A stretch of 64,000 nt of DNA from Polaribacter litorisediminis (GCF_019968605.1 NZ_CP082966.1:1599001-1663000), one strand, 5' to 3'. Positions 46,590-57,044 are shown, counted from the stretch's first letter. Numbers and translations are program-made. Notes: generated by a model from the sequence alone, not told the origin.

Positions 46590-48797
46590 TTGAACAAAAA
46601 CATATCAGAAAAAACATTACAAGATTTAGAGTTTTCAACGGTTTTACAGCATATGTCAGAATTCTGTATTTCTGGTTTAGGGAAAGAAAAGGTTTTTGAA
46701 ATTAAACCCATTCAAAACAAAAAAGAGCTCTTTAAGGAACTTGATTTAGTCAATGAATATCTGTCTTCTTTTCAAAGTGAAAACAGAATTCCTAATCATG
46801 GTTTTGATAATATTATAAATAGCGTAAAGCGTTTAGCTATTGAAAATAGTTTTATAGAAACAGATGCTTTCTTAAAAATTGCTACAACTTCACTAACGGT
46901 TAATGAACTTATTAAATTTTTTAAAAAGTTACAGGTTCAGTTCCCAACGTTCTTTGCGCTCTCTCAAAAAATTGAGTTCATCACGTATGTAGATGATGAA
47001 ATTAAGAAAATCATTGATATTTCTGGCGAAGTAAAAAATAATGCCTCATCGGCTTTAAAACAAATTAGACGAGATATTAATAATATTCGGGGTAAAATTG
47101 GTGCTAGTTTTTCAAGTGCATTATCAAAAGCTATCTCTGCTGGATATTTAGACGATATTAAAGAAACTGTGGTAGATAATCAGCGAGTTTTGGCGGTTTC
47201 AGCTATGCATAGAAGAAAAATTTCTGGTAGCTTGTTAGGTTCTTCAAAATCTGGAAATATCGTATACATTGCGCCTCAAGCAACCCTTGCTTACAGTAGA
47301 GAATATCAAAATTTAATCTATGAAGAAAAGCAAGAAGTTGTAAAAATATTAAGAGATTTAGCTACAACAATACGTCCTTTAGTTCCTTTATTAGAAGACT
47401 ATATTGAATTTTTAATTCATATGGATACCATTGGAGCAAAAGCAAAATATGCGAAAGAAATAAATGCTGTTTTGCCAAAAATATCCAGAGAAAAAAGAAT
47501 ATTTTTTAAGAATGCCTATCACCCTATTTTATGGCGAAAAAATTTTACTCAGAAAATACATACAGTTGCTCAAAGTATTGAACTGAATGAAAAACAACAA
47601 ATTATTGTAATTTCTGGTCCCAATGCAGGTGGAAAAAGTATCACGCTAAAAACAATTGGTTTACTACAAATCATGTTACAAAGTGGTATTTTAATTCCTG
47701 TTGATGAACGCAGTGAAACCTATATTTTTGACACTATTCTAACGGATATTGGAGATAATCAATCTATTGAAAATCAATTAAGTACTTATAGTTATCGCTT
47801 AAAAAATATGCGTTATTTTTTACGGACTTGTAATGAAAATACTTTGTTCTTAATTGATGAGTTTGGTACAGGTTCAGATCCGGAGTTAGGGGGCGCTTTG
47901 GCAGAAATATTCTTGGAAGAATTTTATTATAAGAAGGCTTTCGGAATTATTACTACCCACTACTCTAATTTAAAAGTACTCGCAAACGAATTAGAGAATG
48001 TAACCAATGCAAATATGCAATTTGATGAACGTACTTTAGAGCCGCTGTATCGCTTATTTGTTGGTCAGGCTGGTAGTTCTTTTACCTTTGAAGTGGCACA
48101 AAAAAACGGAATTCCTTACAGCATTATCAACAAAGCAAAAAAGCGTGTAGAAACTGAAAAAGTTCGATTAGACAAAACTATTTCCAAGCTTCAAAAAGAA
48201 AGAAATACGCTCCAAAAAAGATCTGATAATTTAGAAAAACAGCAAGTTCAAGGTCAAGAACATTTAGATAATTTGCAAGAAAAAGAGCAACGTATTCAAG
48301 ATAAATTATCTGGCTTTCAAGAGTTATATGATAAGAATCAAAAAATGCTTTCTCTAGGAAGAAAAACAAATGAATTATTGAATAAATACTTTCAAACCAA
48401 TAACAAGAAAGAGCTAAACAGTAATTTTAATAAATGGGTTAGCGATGAAAAAGTAAAACATCTAAAAAAGAACCCAGATGCCCCAAAAACAAAATCACAA
48501 AAACAAAAAGCAAAAATTGTTGAAAAACAAATAGAAGCCGTAATTCAAAAAGTTGAAAAAGAGGTTTTAGAAAAAGTTATCGAAGTTAGAAAAGAGAAAA
48601 AAATAGAAGCGGCAAAAGTTGCTAAAGAAAAATCTTTATACATTTATAAAGTGAATGATAAAGTGCGCATCAAAGATTCTAATTCTGTAGGAACCATTGA
48701 TAAGATTGATAGAAAAAGTGTGACCATCAATTACGGATTTTTCACAACCAAAACATCTGTTGAAAAATTAGAATTGGTGCAACAAGCAAAAAAGTAA
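46590..48797 (+). CDS. mutS2: MutS2-family DNA-binding ATPase without Smr domain
   Basis: 735 residues. MutS2 proteins bind branched DNA or collided ribosomes. ATPase motifs: Walker A SGPNAGGKSITLKT, Walker B LFLIDEFGTGSDPE, and TTHYSNLK. After the ATPase comes a long charged coiled coil (residues ~520-650) and a KOW-like end (YKVNDKVRIKDSNSVGTIDK), but the C-terminal Smr endonuclease domain of Bacillus MutS2 is absent, as in many Bacteroidota. The only plausible start is TTG at 46590; no in-frame ATG exists until after residue 20. Confidence 0.92.
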   Translation: MNKNISEKTLQDLEFSTVLQHMSEFCISGLGKEKVFEIKPIQNKKELFKELDLVNEYLSSFQSENRIPNHGFDNIINSVKRLAIENSFIETDAFLKIATTSLTVNELIKFFKKLQVQFPTFFALSQKIEFITYVDDEIKKIIDISGEVKNNASSALKQIRRDINNIRGKIGASFSSALSKAISAGYLDDIKETVVDNQRVLAVSAMHRRKISGSLLGSSKSGNIVYIAPQATLAYSREYQNLIYEEKQEVVKILRDLATTIRPLVPLLEDYIEFLIHMDTIGAKAKYAKEINAVLPKISREKRIFFKNAYHPILWRKNFTQKIHTVAQSIELNEKQQIIVISGPNAGGKSITLKTIGLLQIMLQSGILIPVDERSETYIFDTILTDIGDNQSIENQLSTYSYRLKNMRYFLRTCNENTLFLIDEFGTGSDPELGGALAEIFLEEFYYKKAFGIITTHYSNLKVLANELENVTNANMQFDERTLEPLYRLFVGQAGSSFTFEVAQKNGIPYSIINKAKKRVETEKVRLDKTISKLQKERNTLQKRSDNLEKQQVQGQEHLDNLQEKEQRIQDKLSGFQELYDKNQKMLSLGRKTNELLNKYFQTNNKKELNSNFNKWVSDEKVKHLKKNPDAPKTKSQKQKAKIVEKQIEAVIQKVEKEVLEKVIEVRKEKKIEAAKVAKEKSLYIYKVNDKVRIKDSNSVGTIDKIDRKSVTINYGFFTTKTSVEKLELVQQAKK

Positions 48798-49028
48798 TTT
48801 TTTAAGGAAAATAAAGAATTTATTGAAACGAACTATCCTCAAGGCAGAGTCATACAGGTAACTGCCTTCCGTTAGGTTTCGCTCGTTTCATACTCAATCG
48901 AGTTGAGCTCAAGCTTTGACCTAAAAAGGTCAAAAACCTAAATTCTATTATTTAGATTCCCGTTTTCACGGGAATGACAATTTCAACGGAAACCCCGACA
49001 CACAACATCGAGGAATTCTTTTCGAATA
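48798..49028. repeat. Intergenic region with hairpin repeats
   Basis: No gene. TTTGACC-taaaaa-GGTCAAA (48915-48934) is a terminator-like hairpin for mutS2. ATTCCCGT-tttc-ACGGGAAT (48956-48975) is a short palindrome of a type widespread between genes in this group. Confidence 0.55.
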
Positions 49029-49059
49029 AAAAAAGCCTATCAAAAATTGATAGGCTTTT
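49029..49059 (-). terminator. Terminator of the first csp gene
   Basis: AAAAGCCTATCA and TGATAGGCTTTT form a 12-bp stem with a 5-nt loop, bounded by A and T runs so it can work in both directions. Confidence 0.8.
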
Positions 49060-49093
49060 AAATAAAAATTTAACTACTAGTAATAGATATATA

Positions 49094-49285
49094 TTATAAT
49101 ACTCTAACGTTTACTGCGTTTAATCCTTTTTTTCCATCTTGTAAGTCAAATTCAACTTCATCGTTTTCACGAATTTCGTCAATTAATCCTGACACATGCA
49201 CAAAATGTTCTTTGTTTGATCCTTCTTCAGTGATAAATCCAAATCCTTTAGATTCATTGAAAAATTTTACGGTACCTTTATTCAT
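49094..49285 (-). CDS. Cold-shock domain protein (copy 1)
   Basis: 63-residue single CSD protein, an RNA chaperone. RNP1 is KGFGFITEEG and RNP2 is HFVHVSGL. Differs from the protein at 49487-49678 only by Lys instead of Arg in QDGKKGLN. It has its own upstream leader and terminator; the spacing shows a tandem duplication of gene plus terminator (unit 393 bp). Confidence 0.95.
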   Translation of the reverse strand: MNKGTVKFFNESKGFGFITEEGSNKEHFVHVSGLIDEIRENDEVEFDLQDGKKGLNAVNVRVL

Positions 49286-49425
49286 TATAAAAAATTATGT
49301 TGTTATCAATTTAATTATTGACAACATTTTGAATGGCAAAGATAGGCACAATAACTGGTGAAATAGCCAAAAGATATGTTTTATTTCAGAAATTTGACTT
49401 TTACTTAATCGAAACAAAAAAGCAT

Positions 49426-49455
49426 AAAAAAGCCTATCAAATTTGATAGGCTTTT
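49426..49455 (-). terminator. Terminator of the second csp gene
   Basis: Perfect palindrome AAAAGCCTATCAAA/TTTGATAGGCTTTT, homologous to the terminator at 49029-49059. Confidence 0.8.
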
Positions 49456-49486
49456 AGATAAAAAATTAACTAGTAATAGATATATA

Positions 49487-49678
49487 TTATAATACTCTTA
49501 CGTTTACTGCGTTTAATCCTTTTCTTCCATCTTGTAAGTCGAATTCAACTTCATCGTTTTCACGAATTTCATCAATTAATCCTGACACATGTACAAAATG
49601 TTCTTTGTTTGATCCTTCTTCAGTGATAAATCCAAATCCTTTAGATTCATTGAAAAATTTTACGGTACCTTTATTCAT
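49487..49678 (-). CDS. Cold-shock domain protein (copy 2)
   Basis: 63 residues, same motifs as copy 1; one residue differs (Arg in QDGRKGLN). The nucleotide sequences are also nearly identical through the coding region, while the leaders have diverged more, so the duplication is recent or maintained by conversion. Confidence 0.95.
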   Translation of the reverse strand: MNKGTVKFFNESKGFGFITEEGSNKEHFVHVSGLIDEIRENDEVEFDLQDGRKGLNAVNVRVL

Positions 49679-49791
49679 TATAAAAATTATTGTGTTGTTA
49701 AGCTAATTACTAACAACGTTTATATTAGGTACAAATATAACGATAAATAAATTTATTTACATAAAATTAAAAAAATTAATTTAAATTTTTA

Positions 49792-50733
49792 TTAAAGCCC
49801 ACCAATATTGGCTTTAGCGAGATTAAATTCTTCTAAAATTCCTTTTAAAACCTCCTTTACTGGTTTTATTTGATGAATTAAACCAGCAATCTGACCAATT
49901 TCTAACTCTCCTTGTTCTAAATCGCCCTCAAACATCCCTTTTTTGGCTCTTGCTCTCCCTAATAATTCTTTTAATTTTTCTTTGGATGGGTTATTTTGAT
50001 ATAATTCTTGTATTTCTTCATAAAACTTATTCTTTATCAAACGGACTGGTGCCAATTCTTTTAAAGTTAATTGAGTATCACCATCTTTCACAGCAACAAT
50101 GGTTTGCTTAAAATTTCGATGCGCAGAAGATTCTTCTGTAGCTGCAAATCTACTTCCTATTTGCACACCATCTGCACCTAAAACCATTGCTGCGAGCATT
50201 CCCCGACCAGAACCAATACCGCCAGCAGCAATTACAGGAATTTTCACTTGTTCTTTTACCATAGGTATCAATGTAAACGTTGTGGTTTCTTCTCTTCCGT
50301 TATGGCCGCCAGCTTCAAAGCCTTCGCACACAACAGCATCTACTCCAGCAGCTTCTGCTTTTAAAGCAAATTTCACCGAACTAACTACATGGACAACCGT
50401 AATTCCTTTTTCTTTTAAAAAAGCAGTCCACGTTTTCGGATTTCCAGCGGATGTAAAAACAATCTGAACACCTTCTTCTATAATAATCTCCATGATTTTT
50501 TCAATATCAGGATATAACATCGGCACATTCACTCCAAAAGGTTTGTCCGTTGCTTTTTTACATTTCTGAATATGCTCCCGTAATATATCAGGATACATAG
50601 AGCCAGCGCCAATTAAACCTAAACCGCCTGAATTAGAAACTGCCGAAGCGAGCCTCCATCCAGAAACCCAAATCATTCCTCCTTGTATAATAGGATATTG
50701 TATACCGAATAATTCTGTGATTTTATTTGTCAT
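49792..50733 (-). CDS. NAD(P)H-dependent flavin oxidoreductase (nitronate monooxygenase/FabK-like)
   Basis: 313-residue TIM-barrel flavoprotein. Motifs: PIIQGGMIWVSGWRLASAVS at the N-terminus, SAGNPKTW, the FMN-binding CEGFEAGGHNG, and IAAGGIGSGRG plus GADGVQIGSRF. The family covers nitronate monooxygenases and enoyl-ACP reductase FabK; the exact substrate cannot be read from the sequence. Its ATG overlaps the stop of the subtilisin gene by one base. Confidence 0.9.
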   Translation of the reverse strand: MTNKITELFGIQYPIIQGGMIWVSGWRLASAVSNSGGLGLIGAGSMYPDILREHIQKCKKATDKPFGVNVPMLYPDIEKIMEIIIEEGVQIVFTSAGNPKTWTAFLKEKGITVVHVVSSVKFALKAEAAGVDAVVCEGFEAGGHNGREETTTFTLIPMVKEQVKIPVIAAGGIGSGRGMLAAMVLGADGVQIGSRFAATEESSAHRNFKQTIVAVKDGDTQLTLKELAPVRLIKNKFYEEIQELYQNNPSKEKLKELLGRARAKKGMFEGDLEQGELEIGQIAGLIHQIKPVKEVLKGILEEFNLAKANIGGL

Positions 50734-52361
50734 TATTGTTTGATGAATTTTATCGTTTTTTCCTGATTCCCTTTTTGAATTTTTAATAAATAAATTCCTT
50801 TCTCTAAATTAGAAACATTAATTTTATCTGAAATTAATTCCCGATTTTCCAAAATTTTATTTCCTAAAATAGTATAAATGTGAACATTGTATTCCTTAAA
50901 ATGATCCCCATTACTTAAAATCGTAAAAAATTGTTTTGCAGGATTAGGATAGATGTTAATACTTATTTCCTCAAAATTAGGTACTGACAAAACAGTCTTG
51001 TAAGCTGCTTGAAAATTAGGAATTCCATATCCTTCTTGGTCTGTAGGATTTGAAAATCGATCTGAAACGGCTCTAATCACCTCCATGATTTCAAAGTTAT
51101 TCTTGTTAGGAAAAGCTTGCCAAAAACAAGCTATTACTCCTGCCATTACTGGAGATGAAAAAGAAGTTCCGTTAGAAGTAGTAGAATTTCCAGAAGAAAA
51201 ATTAATAATAGCTGTACCTTGACCTTGTGCCAAAACATCTGGTTTTATTCTATCGTCTGCTGTTGGACCAAAAGAACTGAAAGAAGCAATATTTCTTGAG
51301 GCGTCTACTGCTCCAACAGAAAATACAGATGCTGCATCTGCCGGAGCTCCAATATATTTCCAGGCATCATTACCACTATTCCCCGCAGCATTTACCAAAA
51401 TCATTCCACGAGAAGCTCCTATCTCTGCTCCTCTTGAAATAAAGGTCGTTTTCCCATCCATATCTGCATAAGAATGGTTGTGATTAGGATTGTCAAAAGT
51501 TGTATATCCTAAAGATGTATTTATTATATCAACGCCTAAACTATCTGCTCTTTCTGCAGCTTCAACCCAAAGTGTTTCTTCTAAAACCGTTTCTGTTTCT
51601 GCAATTTCAGAAATGAATAAATAAAATTTAGCATTGGGTGCAGTGCCAACAAACTCGTTTTCTAGACTCCCAGCAATTGTTGATAAAACATGAGTTCCAT
51701 GGCTATGTCTGGTATAATAATTCGAATTTCTATCCGCAAAATTATATCCTCCTAAAATTTGATTGTTATCTCTTATTTTCTGAAAAGCTCCCAATGTATT
51801 TACATTCGGAAAACCAGCATCAATAATAGCAATTTGCATTTCATCACCTGTAAAACCAGCCTGATGTAAAAAATCTGCATTTAACATTTTCACCTGATTT
51901 TCTGTATCTCCATAAATAAAATCGGTGTTGCCCTTTAAAAATTTATTTTGATGATTTTCTTTTGTCTTTTTACTGCTTAATTTTGCCCCCGAATTTAAAT
52001 CCTTATTCGCATATTCTACTTTTTCTATAAATGGTAAAGTAGAGAATGTATCTTCAAGGAGCGCCTTCGTTGCTTGTACGTGAATTGCATTGAGCCATTT
52101 CGATGTACCAAGAACAGTTATTCCTGCAGTATTTTCTATTTCTTTTAAATATATTTGGTGAATTGGAACATCTTTTTCGTCTAACGTTATATTTTGTTTT
52201 GTTCTTCTATCTAAAGCTCTTTGAGAAAGCATCAAAGTTGGGTCTGCTAAAAAATTTGCCGAATTTGGTTTGTCCTTTAAGAACAACCATGCATCTTCTT
52301 GCTGTTGAGAAAACAACGAAAAGGTGCATATAAATATAAGAATGAAGCGTATTTTTTTCAT
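50733..52361 (-). CDS. S8 subtilisin-like serine protease with T9SS sorting domain
   Basis: 542 residues, secreted. Signal peptide MKKIRFILIFICTFSLFSQ. Catalytic triad in IAIIDAGFP (Asp), RHSHGTHVLST (His) and SNGTSFSSPVMAG (Ser). The last ~75 residues (ISINIYPNPAKQFFTI ... YLLKIQKGNQEKTIKFIKQ) are a type A C-terminal sorting domain of the type IX secretion system, so it should be exported and surface-anchored or released. The following flavin oxidoreductase gene is translationally coupled, an odd functional pairing. Confidence 0.94.
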   Translation of the reverse strand: MKKIRFILIFICTFSLFSQQQEDAWLFLKDKPNSANFLADPTLMLSQRALDRRTKQNITLDEKDVPIHQIYLKEIENTAGITVLGTSKWLNAIHVQATKALLEDTFSTLPFIEKVEYANKDLNSGAKLSSKKTKENHQNKFLKGNTDFIYGDTENQVKMLNADFLHQAGFTGDEMQIAIIDAGFPNVNTLGAFQKIRDNNQILGGYNFADRNSNYYTRHSHGTHVLSTIAGSLENEFVGTAPNAKFYLFISEIAETETVLEETLWVEAAERADSLGVDIINTSLGYTTFDNPNHNHSYADMDGKTTFISRGAEIGASRGMILVNAAGNSGNDAWKYIGAPADAASVFSVGAVDASRNIASFSSFGPTADDRIKPDVLAQGQGTAIINFSSGNSTTSNGTSFSSPVMAGVIACFWQAFPNKNNFEIMEVIRAVSDRFSNPTDQEGYGIPNFQAAYKTVLSVPNFEEISINIYPNPAKQFFTILSNGDHFKEYNVHIYTILGNKILENRELISDKINVSNLEKGIYLLKIQKGNQEKTIKFIKQ

Positions 52362-52405
52362 GATGTTATGTTGAACTATAAAAATACCAATTTAAAATGC
52401 ATAAA

Positions 52406-52435
52406 AAAAGCCTCATGAATTAAAATGAAGCTTTT
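52406..52435 (-). terminator. Terminator of mnmA
   Basis: AAAAGCCTCAT and ATGAAGCTTTT pair with one mismatch around an 8-nt loop; on the minus strand it is followed by a T run. Confidence 0.65.
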
Positions 52436-52505
52436 CAAAAATAATAGTTCTTTAAATCTATCAGCTTAAATAAGCATAAAATTTTCCTCTTTATACAATT
52501 TTGAT

Positions 52506-53693
52506 TTAAGAGATTACTCCAGAACCTAAAAGCTCTTCATTTTTATACCAAGCAACAAATTGACCTTCTTGAATTGCAGATTGTTGATTCTCAAATTCTA
52601 CATACAACCCCGTTGCTACCTTGTATAAAATTGCTTTTTCTAAAGTCTGTCTATATCGAATTCTTGCTTCAACTTGCAGAATTTCTCCTGGTTTTAAAGC
52701 TAAATCTTCACGGATCCAATGAAGTTCTTCATTAGAGACAAAAAGTACATTTCTGTACAATCCTCTATGGTTTTTTCCTTCGCCCGTATAGATTATATTT
52801 TTTAGAACATCGGTTTCTATGACATATAACGCCTCTTTTGTGCCACCAACATTTAATCCTTTCCGCTGTCCTTTGGTAAAAAAATGCGCTCCTTGGTGTT
52901 TCCCAACTATTTTTCCATCATTTTGTAAATAAGAGAACTTTGTTGCAAAATAATGAAGTTCTGCTTCTTTGTTTTTAAACGTTGGCGTTGCTTTTGTGAA
53001 TTGCTCAAAGTCTGAAGGAATATTTACAATAACACCTTCTTTAGGTTGCAATTTTTGTTGTAAAAATTCAGGTAAACGAACTTTACCGATAAAACATAAG
53101 CCTTGAGAATCTTTCTTTTCGGCTGTAATTAAATCAGCGGCTTTCGCAATCGCTCTTACTTCTGGCTTTGTTAATTCGCCAATAGGAAATAATGCTTTTG
53201 TTAATTGTTTTTGAGATAACTGGCATAAAAAATAAGATTGATCTTTATTCGTGTCTTTGCCTGCTAACAATTTATAAACAGATTTACCATCGATAATTTC
53301 TTCTCCTTTTCTGCAATAATGACCAGTGGCTACATAATCTGCACCTAACTTTAAAGCGATGTCCATAAATACATCAAACTTTATTTCTCGGTTACAAAGT
53401 ACATCAGGATTTGGTGTTCTTCCTTTGCTATACTCATCAAACATATAATCTACAATACGTTCTTTGTATTGTTGGCTTAAATCTACTACTTGAAAAGGAA
53501 TTTCCAACTTTTCAGCAACAATCATGGCGTCGTTACTATCCTCTAACCAAGGACACTCATTGGAAATAGTTACTGAATCGTCATGCCAATTTTTCATAAA
53601 AAGACCAATAACTTCAAAGCCTTGTTCCTTTAACAAATAGGCAGTAACACTAGAATCTACTCCTCCGGAAAGCCCCACAACTACTCTTTTCAT
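52506..53693 (-). CDS. mnmA: tRNA-specific 2-thiouridylase
   Basis: Thiolates U34 of tRNA-Lys, -Glu and -Gln. ATP-PP loop GLSGGVDSS; catalytic cysteines in [12 protein letters not shown] (with NPDV) and SQGLCFIG; C-terminal beta barrels complete ([18 protein letters not shown]). 395 residues, standard. Works with the MnmE pathway (gene at 24194) on the same U34 base. Confidence 0.97.
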   Translation of the reverse strand: MKRVVVGLSGGVDSSVTAYLLKEQGFEVIGLFMKNWHDDSVTISNECPWLEDSNDAMIVAEKLEIPFQVVDLSQQYKERIVDYMFDEYSKGRTPNPDVLCNREIKFDVFMDIALKLGADYVATGHYCRKGEEIIDGKSVYKLLAGKDTNKDQSYFLCQLSQKQLTKALFPIGELTKPEVRAIAKAADLITAEKKDSQGLCFIGKVRLPEFLQQKLQPKEGVIVNIPSDFEQFTKATPTFKNKEAELHYFATKFSYLQNDGKIVGKHQGAHFFTKGQRKGLNVGGTKEALYVIETDVLKNIIYTGEGKNHRGLYRNVLFVSNEELHWIREDLALKPGEILQVEARIRYRQTLEKAILYKVATGLYVEFENQQSAIQEGQFVAWYKNEELLGSGVIS

Positions 53694-53871
53694 TTTTTAA
53701 TTTTGAGTTGGCAAAGTTACGGATTTGAAAATGATTTATGGATTGAAAGAATTGATGTGTTTATTGCAGAAATTGATGAATTCTAGTTCGTGTCAATTCT
53801 TGATCATTATTTGTAGATTTAAATATGAACTTATAACTTTACCGGTAACAAAATTTCCTTCCAAGAAAATT

Positions 53872-54579
53872 CTACTTCTCGTTCTTTATGTATTTTTCCT
53901 TTTCAAGATTCTCTTTGCTTGTTATTTCTCCATCTAAATAATACTCCCACTTCCCTACTCTTTTTCCGTTTTCATAAACTCCCGTCTCTTTTAAATCCCC
54001 ATTTAATTCAAAATATTTTGCCTGCCCATTGGGCATTCCATTTTTGAAAGTGACTTCTTCAATTAAAATTCCATCGCTCGAATATTTTTGTGAGATGCCA
54101 TCTTTTAAGCCATTTTTATATATCGATATTTCTGTAGATTTTCCATCTGGATAATAATTAATAAGTTTTCCTTCTAATTTTCCATCTACATAATTTTCCT
54201 CAGACAAAACGTTTCCATTAGCAAAAAAGTAAGTCCATTTTCCAACTCTTTTTCTATCCACCAAAAAACCTTTACTCTGCAGAATTCCACCCAAAGTATA
54301 AAATGAAACGGCAACTTTATTACTGCTAGCTGAAAATGTTTTAATAATTGTTGGGTTTTTAGAATCTGAAATGTCATAAAATTTAAAAACACCAACTTCT
54401 TTACCATTTTTAAATTGTCCTTGATATCGGATTCTGTCATTTGGATAATATTTTTTCCAAACGCCAGTTCTTTTATTGTTCGCATCAAATTGATTAATTT
54501 TTTGCGCAATAACAGATTCACTTAAAAAAAAAGAAGTGAAAAAGATAAAAACAACACAAACCCGTTTTATATTTATCAT
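53872..54579 (-). CDS. YwqK/MORN-type repeat protein, exported
   Basis: 235 residues with signal peptide (MINIKRVCVVFIFFTSFFLS...IAQ) and eight or so repeats of the form GxWxxYYxNGxxxxExxYxxGK (for example KLEGKLINYYPDGKS, KRVGKWEYYLDGEI). Such MORN-like repeat proteins are often annotated as YwqK antitoxins, but there is no toxin nearby, so the role is unknown. It is divergent from the HEAT-like gene, 42 bases apart. Confidence 0.82.
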   Translation of the reverse strand: MINIKRVCVVFIFFTSFFLSESVIAQKINQFDANNKRTGVWKKYYPNDRIRYQGQFKNGKEVGVFKFYDISDSKNPTIIKTFSASSNKVAVSFYTLGGILQSKGFLVDRKRVGKWTYFFANGNVLSEENYVDGKLEGKLINYYPDGKSTEISIYKNGLKDGISQKYSSDGILIEEVTFKNGMPNGQAKYFELNGDLKETGVYENGKRVGKWEYYLDGEITSKENLEKEKYIKNEK

Positions 54580-54621
54580 TTAAATAGAATTTTAGAGTAA
54601 ATATACATAAATCATTTAAAA

Positions 54622-55209
54622 ATGAGTATTCATAATTTAAAAGAACAACTTGATAGAATGAGTGCTTTAAAAGAAGACCGTCAAAGAGTTGCCAATTTTG
54701 TTTTAGAAAACCAACTTCTATTTAAAGATTTGGTTACGATTACTTTTACCGTTGAACAAAAAATTTCCATAAAAGCAGCTTGGGTTTTAGAATGGATTTG
54801 CACAAACCATCATTTAGAGTGGATTTTACCTTATTTAGATGAATTTTCCATAAAAATAGCAACCTTAAAATATGACAGTGCGATTAGACCTTGTGCTAAA
54901 ATTTGCGAACATTTAGCCATTGCTTATCATGATAAAAATAAAAATGAAGTTCAACATAAATTAAAAAGTATACATATAAATGCCATTATAGAAACAGGTT
55001 TTGATTGGCTAATTACGCCACAAAAAATTGCCGTAAGAGCGTATACCATGAGTTTCTTATATTATTTTGGTTTAGAAAAAGACTGGGTACACTCGGCTTT
55101 AAAAAATTTAATTTCAGAAAAAATTATTCATGAAAGTAAAGGAACAAAAGCACTTGGGAACCATATTTTAACATTGATAAAAAAACAACAAATTATTTTA
55201 GGTAGATGA
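54622..55209 (+). CDS. HEAT-like helical protein upstream of purB
   Basis: 195 residues, cytoplasmic, all helical. It begins MSIHNLKEQLDRMSALKEDR and has repeats resembling HEAT units (AAWVLEWICTNHHLEWILPY, AIRPCAKICEHLAIAYHDK). I know no function. It lies upstream of purB in the same direction with a small membrane-protein gene between. Confidence 0.7.
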   Translation: MSIHNLKEQLDRMSALKEDRQRVANFVLENQLLFKDLVTITFTVEQKISIKAAWVLEWICTNHHLEWILPYLDEFSIKIATLKYDSAIRPCAKICEHLAIAYHDKNKNEVQHKLKSIHINAIIETGFDWLITPQKIAVRAYTMSFLYYFGLEKDWVHSALKNLISEKIIHESKGTKALGNHILTLIKKQQIILGR

Positions 55210-55268
55210 TATAGCTCATTGAGAACGTTTTTTTTTCGGTTTAGCTTTGTTTCTTAAACTTCTTTAAT

Positions 55269-55598
55269 ATGGAAATTAAGACCTTAAAAATAAAGCACAA
55301 AACAAGTTTTCATCTTGTTGATTTTATTAATAGAAAAATTGAAGCTGATAAACACAATGAAATTGGTGTTCCTATTTTGCTCATTATGTATAATACAGGT
55401 ATCGCTTCTTTAACTGCAGGATTATCACTTTATATCAATATTTCTTATATAATTTTAGCTATTTCAATCATTACAGCAATGTCTGCATTAGTGGCAGTCT
55501 TAAATTTAATGAAATTTAAATTTATAGTTTGGTTTTGTTTAATTAGTATATCGATCAATATAATTCTATTAATCTATCAAATAATAATACTGCAATAA
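55269..55598 (+). CDS. Small membrane protein
   Basis: 109 residues. A polar N-terminus (KIKHKTSFHLVDFINRKIEA) is followed by three hydrophobic segments (VPILLIMYNTGIASLTAGL; ISYIILAISIITAMSALVAV; FIVWFCLISISINIILLIYQ). Family not recognised. No clear promoter; probably co-transcribed with the HEAT-like gene. Confidence 0.65.
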   Translation: MEIKTLKIKHKTSFHLVDFINRKIEADKHNEIGVPILLIMYNTGIASLTAGLSLYINISYIILAISIITAMSALVAVLNLMKFKFIVWFCLISISINIILLIYQIIILQ

Positions 55599-55700
55599 AC
55601 AAGTTTAAGCGTTAAAAAATATGTCATAAAAATTTTTCAGGAATTCATACCAAATTAGACTTTCAAATATTTATTTTTGCAGTTAACAACAGCATAAAAA

Positions 55701-57044
55701 ATGAATTTAACTCAATTAAATGCCATCTCCCCTATTGACGGGCGTTACAGAAATAAAATATCTAAACTTTCTAACTATTTTTCTGAAGAAGCTTTGATAA
55801 AATACCGCGTTCGGGTAGAAATTGAATATTTTATTGCGCTTTGTGAAATTCCTTTGCCTCAATTAGCGGATTTTAATGCTGATTTATTCGTAGATCTGCG
55901 TAAAATTTATTTAGATTTCTCAACAACAGATGCTCAAAAAATAAAGGATATCGAACACATAACGAATCATGATGTAAAAGCTGTTGAGTATTTTATCAAA
56001 GAAAAATTTGATGCGTTAGGTTTACAACAATTTAAAGAGTTTATTCACTTCGGATTAACTTCTCAAGATATTAACAATACTGCCATTCCGCTTTCTATAA
56101 AAGAAGCAATTAACGATATTTTTGTACCGCATTTACATGAAGTTATACAAAAATTACAATCCTTAGCAATTGAATGGAAAGACATTTCTATGTTGGCAAG
56201 AACACACGGTCAGCCAGCATCGCCAACAAGATTAGGGAAAGAAATTGATGTTTTTGTAGTTCGTTTACAAGAACAATTCAATTTATTCAATAACATACCG
56301 AATGCCGCTAAATTTGGTGGTGCAACCGGTAATTTTAATGCCCATAAAGTTGCTTACAAAAATATTGACTGGAAAGCTTTTGGATCTAAATTTGTGCAAG
56401 AAAAATTAGGTTTAAAACATTCTTTTCCGACTACGCAAATAGAACATTACGATCATTTAGCTGCTTTGTTTGATGCGTTAAAACGTATGAACACCATTAT
56501 CATAGATTTAGATAGAGACTTTTGGACCTATGTTTCTATGGATTATTTTAAACAAAAAATTAAAGCTGGTGAAGTCGGTTCTTCAGCAATGCCACATAAA
56601 GTAAATCCGATTGATTTTGAAAATTCTGAAGGAAATCTAGGAATTGCAAATGCAATTTTTGAACATCTTTCTGCAAAATTACCCATCTCTAGATTGCAAC
56701 GTGATTTAACCGATAGCACAGTTTTACGTAATGTTGGTGTACCTATTGGCCATACCATTATTGGTTTTACAGCTACTTTAAAAGGTTTGAATAAATTACT
56801 TTTAAACAAACCAAAATTTGAGCAAGATTTAGAGAATAATTGGGCGGTTGTCGCAGAAGCAATTCAAACAATTTTAAGACGTGAAGCCTATCCTAATCCT
56901 TATGAAGCTTTAAAAGGATTAACGAGAACAAATGAGAAAATCAATCAAAAAGTAATTGCAAATTTTATTGATACGTTAGAAGTTACATCAGAAATAAAGG
57001 AAGAATTAAAAGCAATTACTCCGTCTAATTATACAGGAATATAA
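55701..57044 (+). CDS. purB: Adenylosuccinate lyase
   Basis: Fumarase-superfamily lyase acting twice in purine synthesis (SAICAR to AICAR, adenylosuccinate to AMP). 447 residues. Signature GEVGSSAMPHKVNPIDFENS, active-site residues in ARTHGQPASPTRLGKE, and HFGLTSQDINNTA are intact. A putative lipoprotein gene and terC follow closely. Confidence 0.97.
   Translation: MNLTQLNAISPIDGRYRNKISKLSNYFSEEALIKYRVRVEIEYFIALCEIPLPQLADFNADLFVDLRKIYLDFSTTDAQKIKDIEHITNHDVKAVEYFIKEKFDALGLQQFKEFIHFGLTSQDINNTAIPLSIKEAINDIFVPHLHEVIQKLQSLAIEWKDISMLARTHGQPASPTRLGKEIDVFVVRLQEQFNLFNNIPNAAKFGGATGNFNAHKVAYKNIDWKAFGSKFVQEKLGLKHSFPTTQIEHYDHLAALFDALKRMNTIIIDLDRDFWTYVSMDYFKQKIKAGEVGSSAMPHKVNPIDFENSEGNLGIANAIFEHLSAKLPISRLQRDLTDSTVLRNVGVPIGHTIIGFTATLKGLNKLLLNKPKFEQDLENNWAVVAEAIQTILRREAYPNPYEALKGLTRTNEKINQKVIANFIDTLEVTSEIKEELKAITPSNYTGI

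Noticed and set aside
53872-54579. Toxin-antitoxin system from the YwqK-like label
   Set aside because: The protein is exported and repeat-based and there is no toxin gene next to it.
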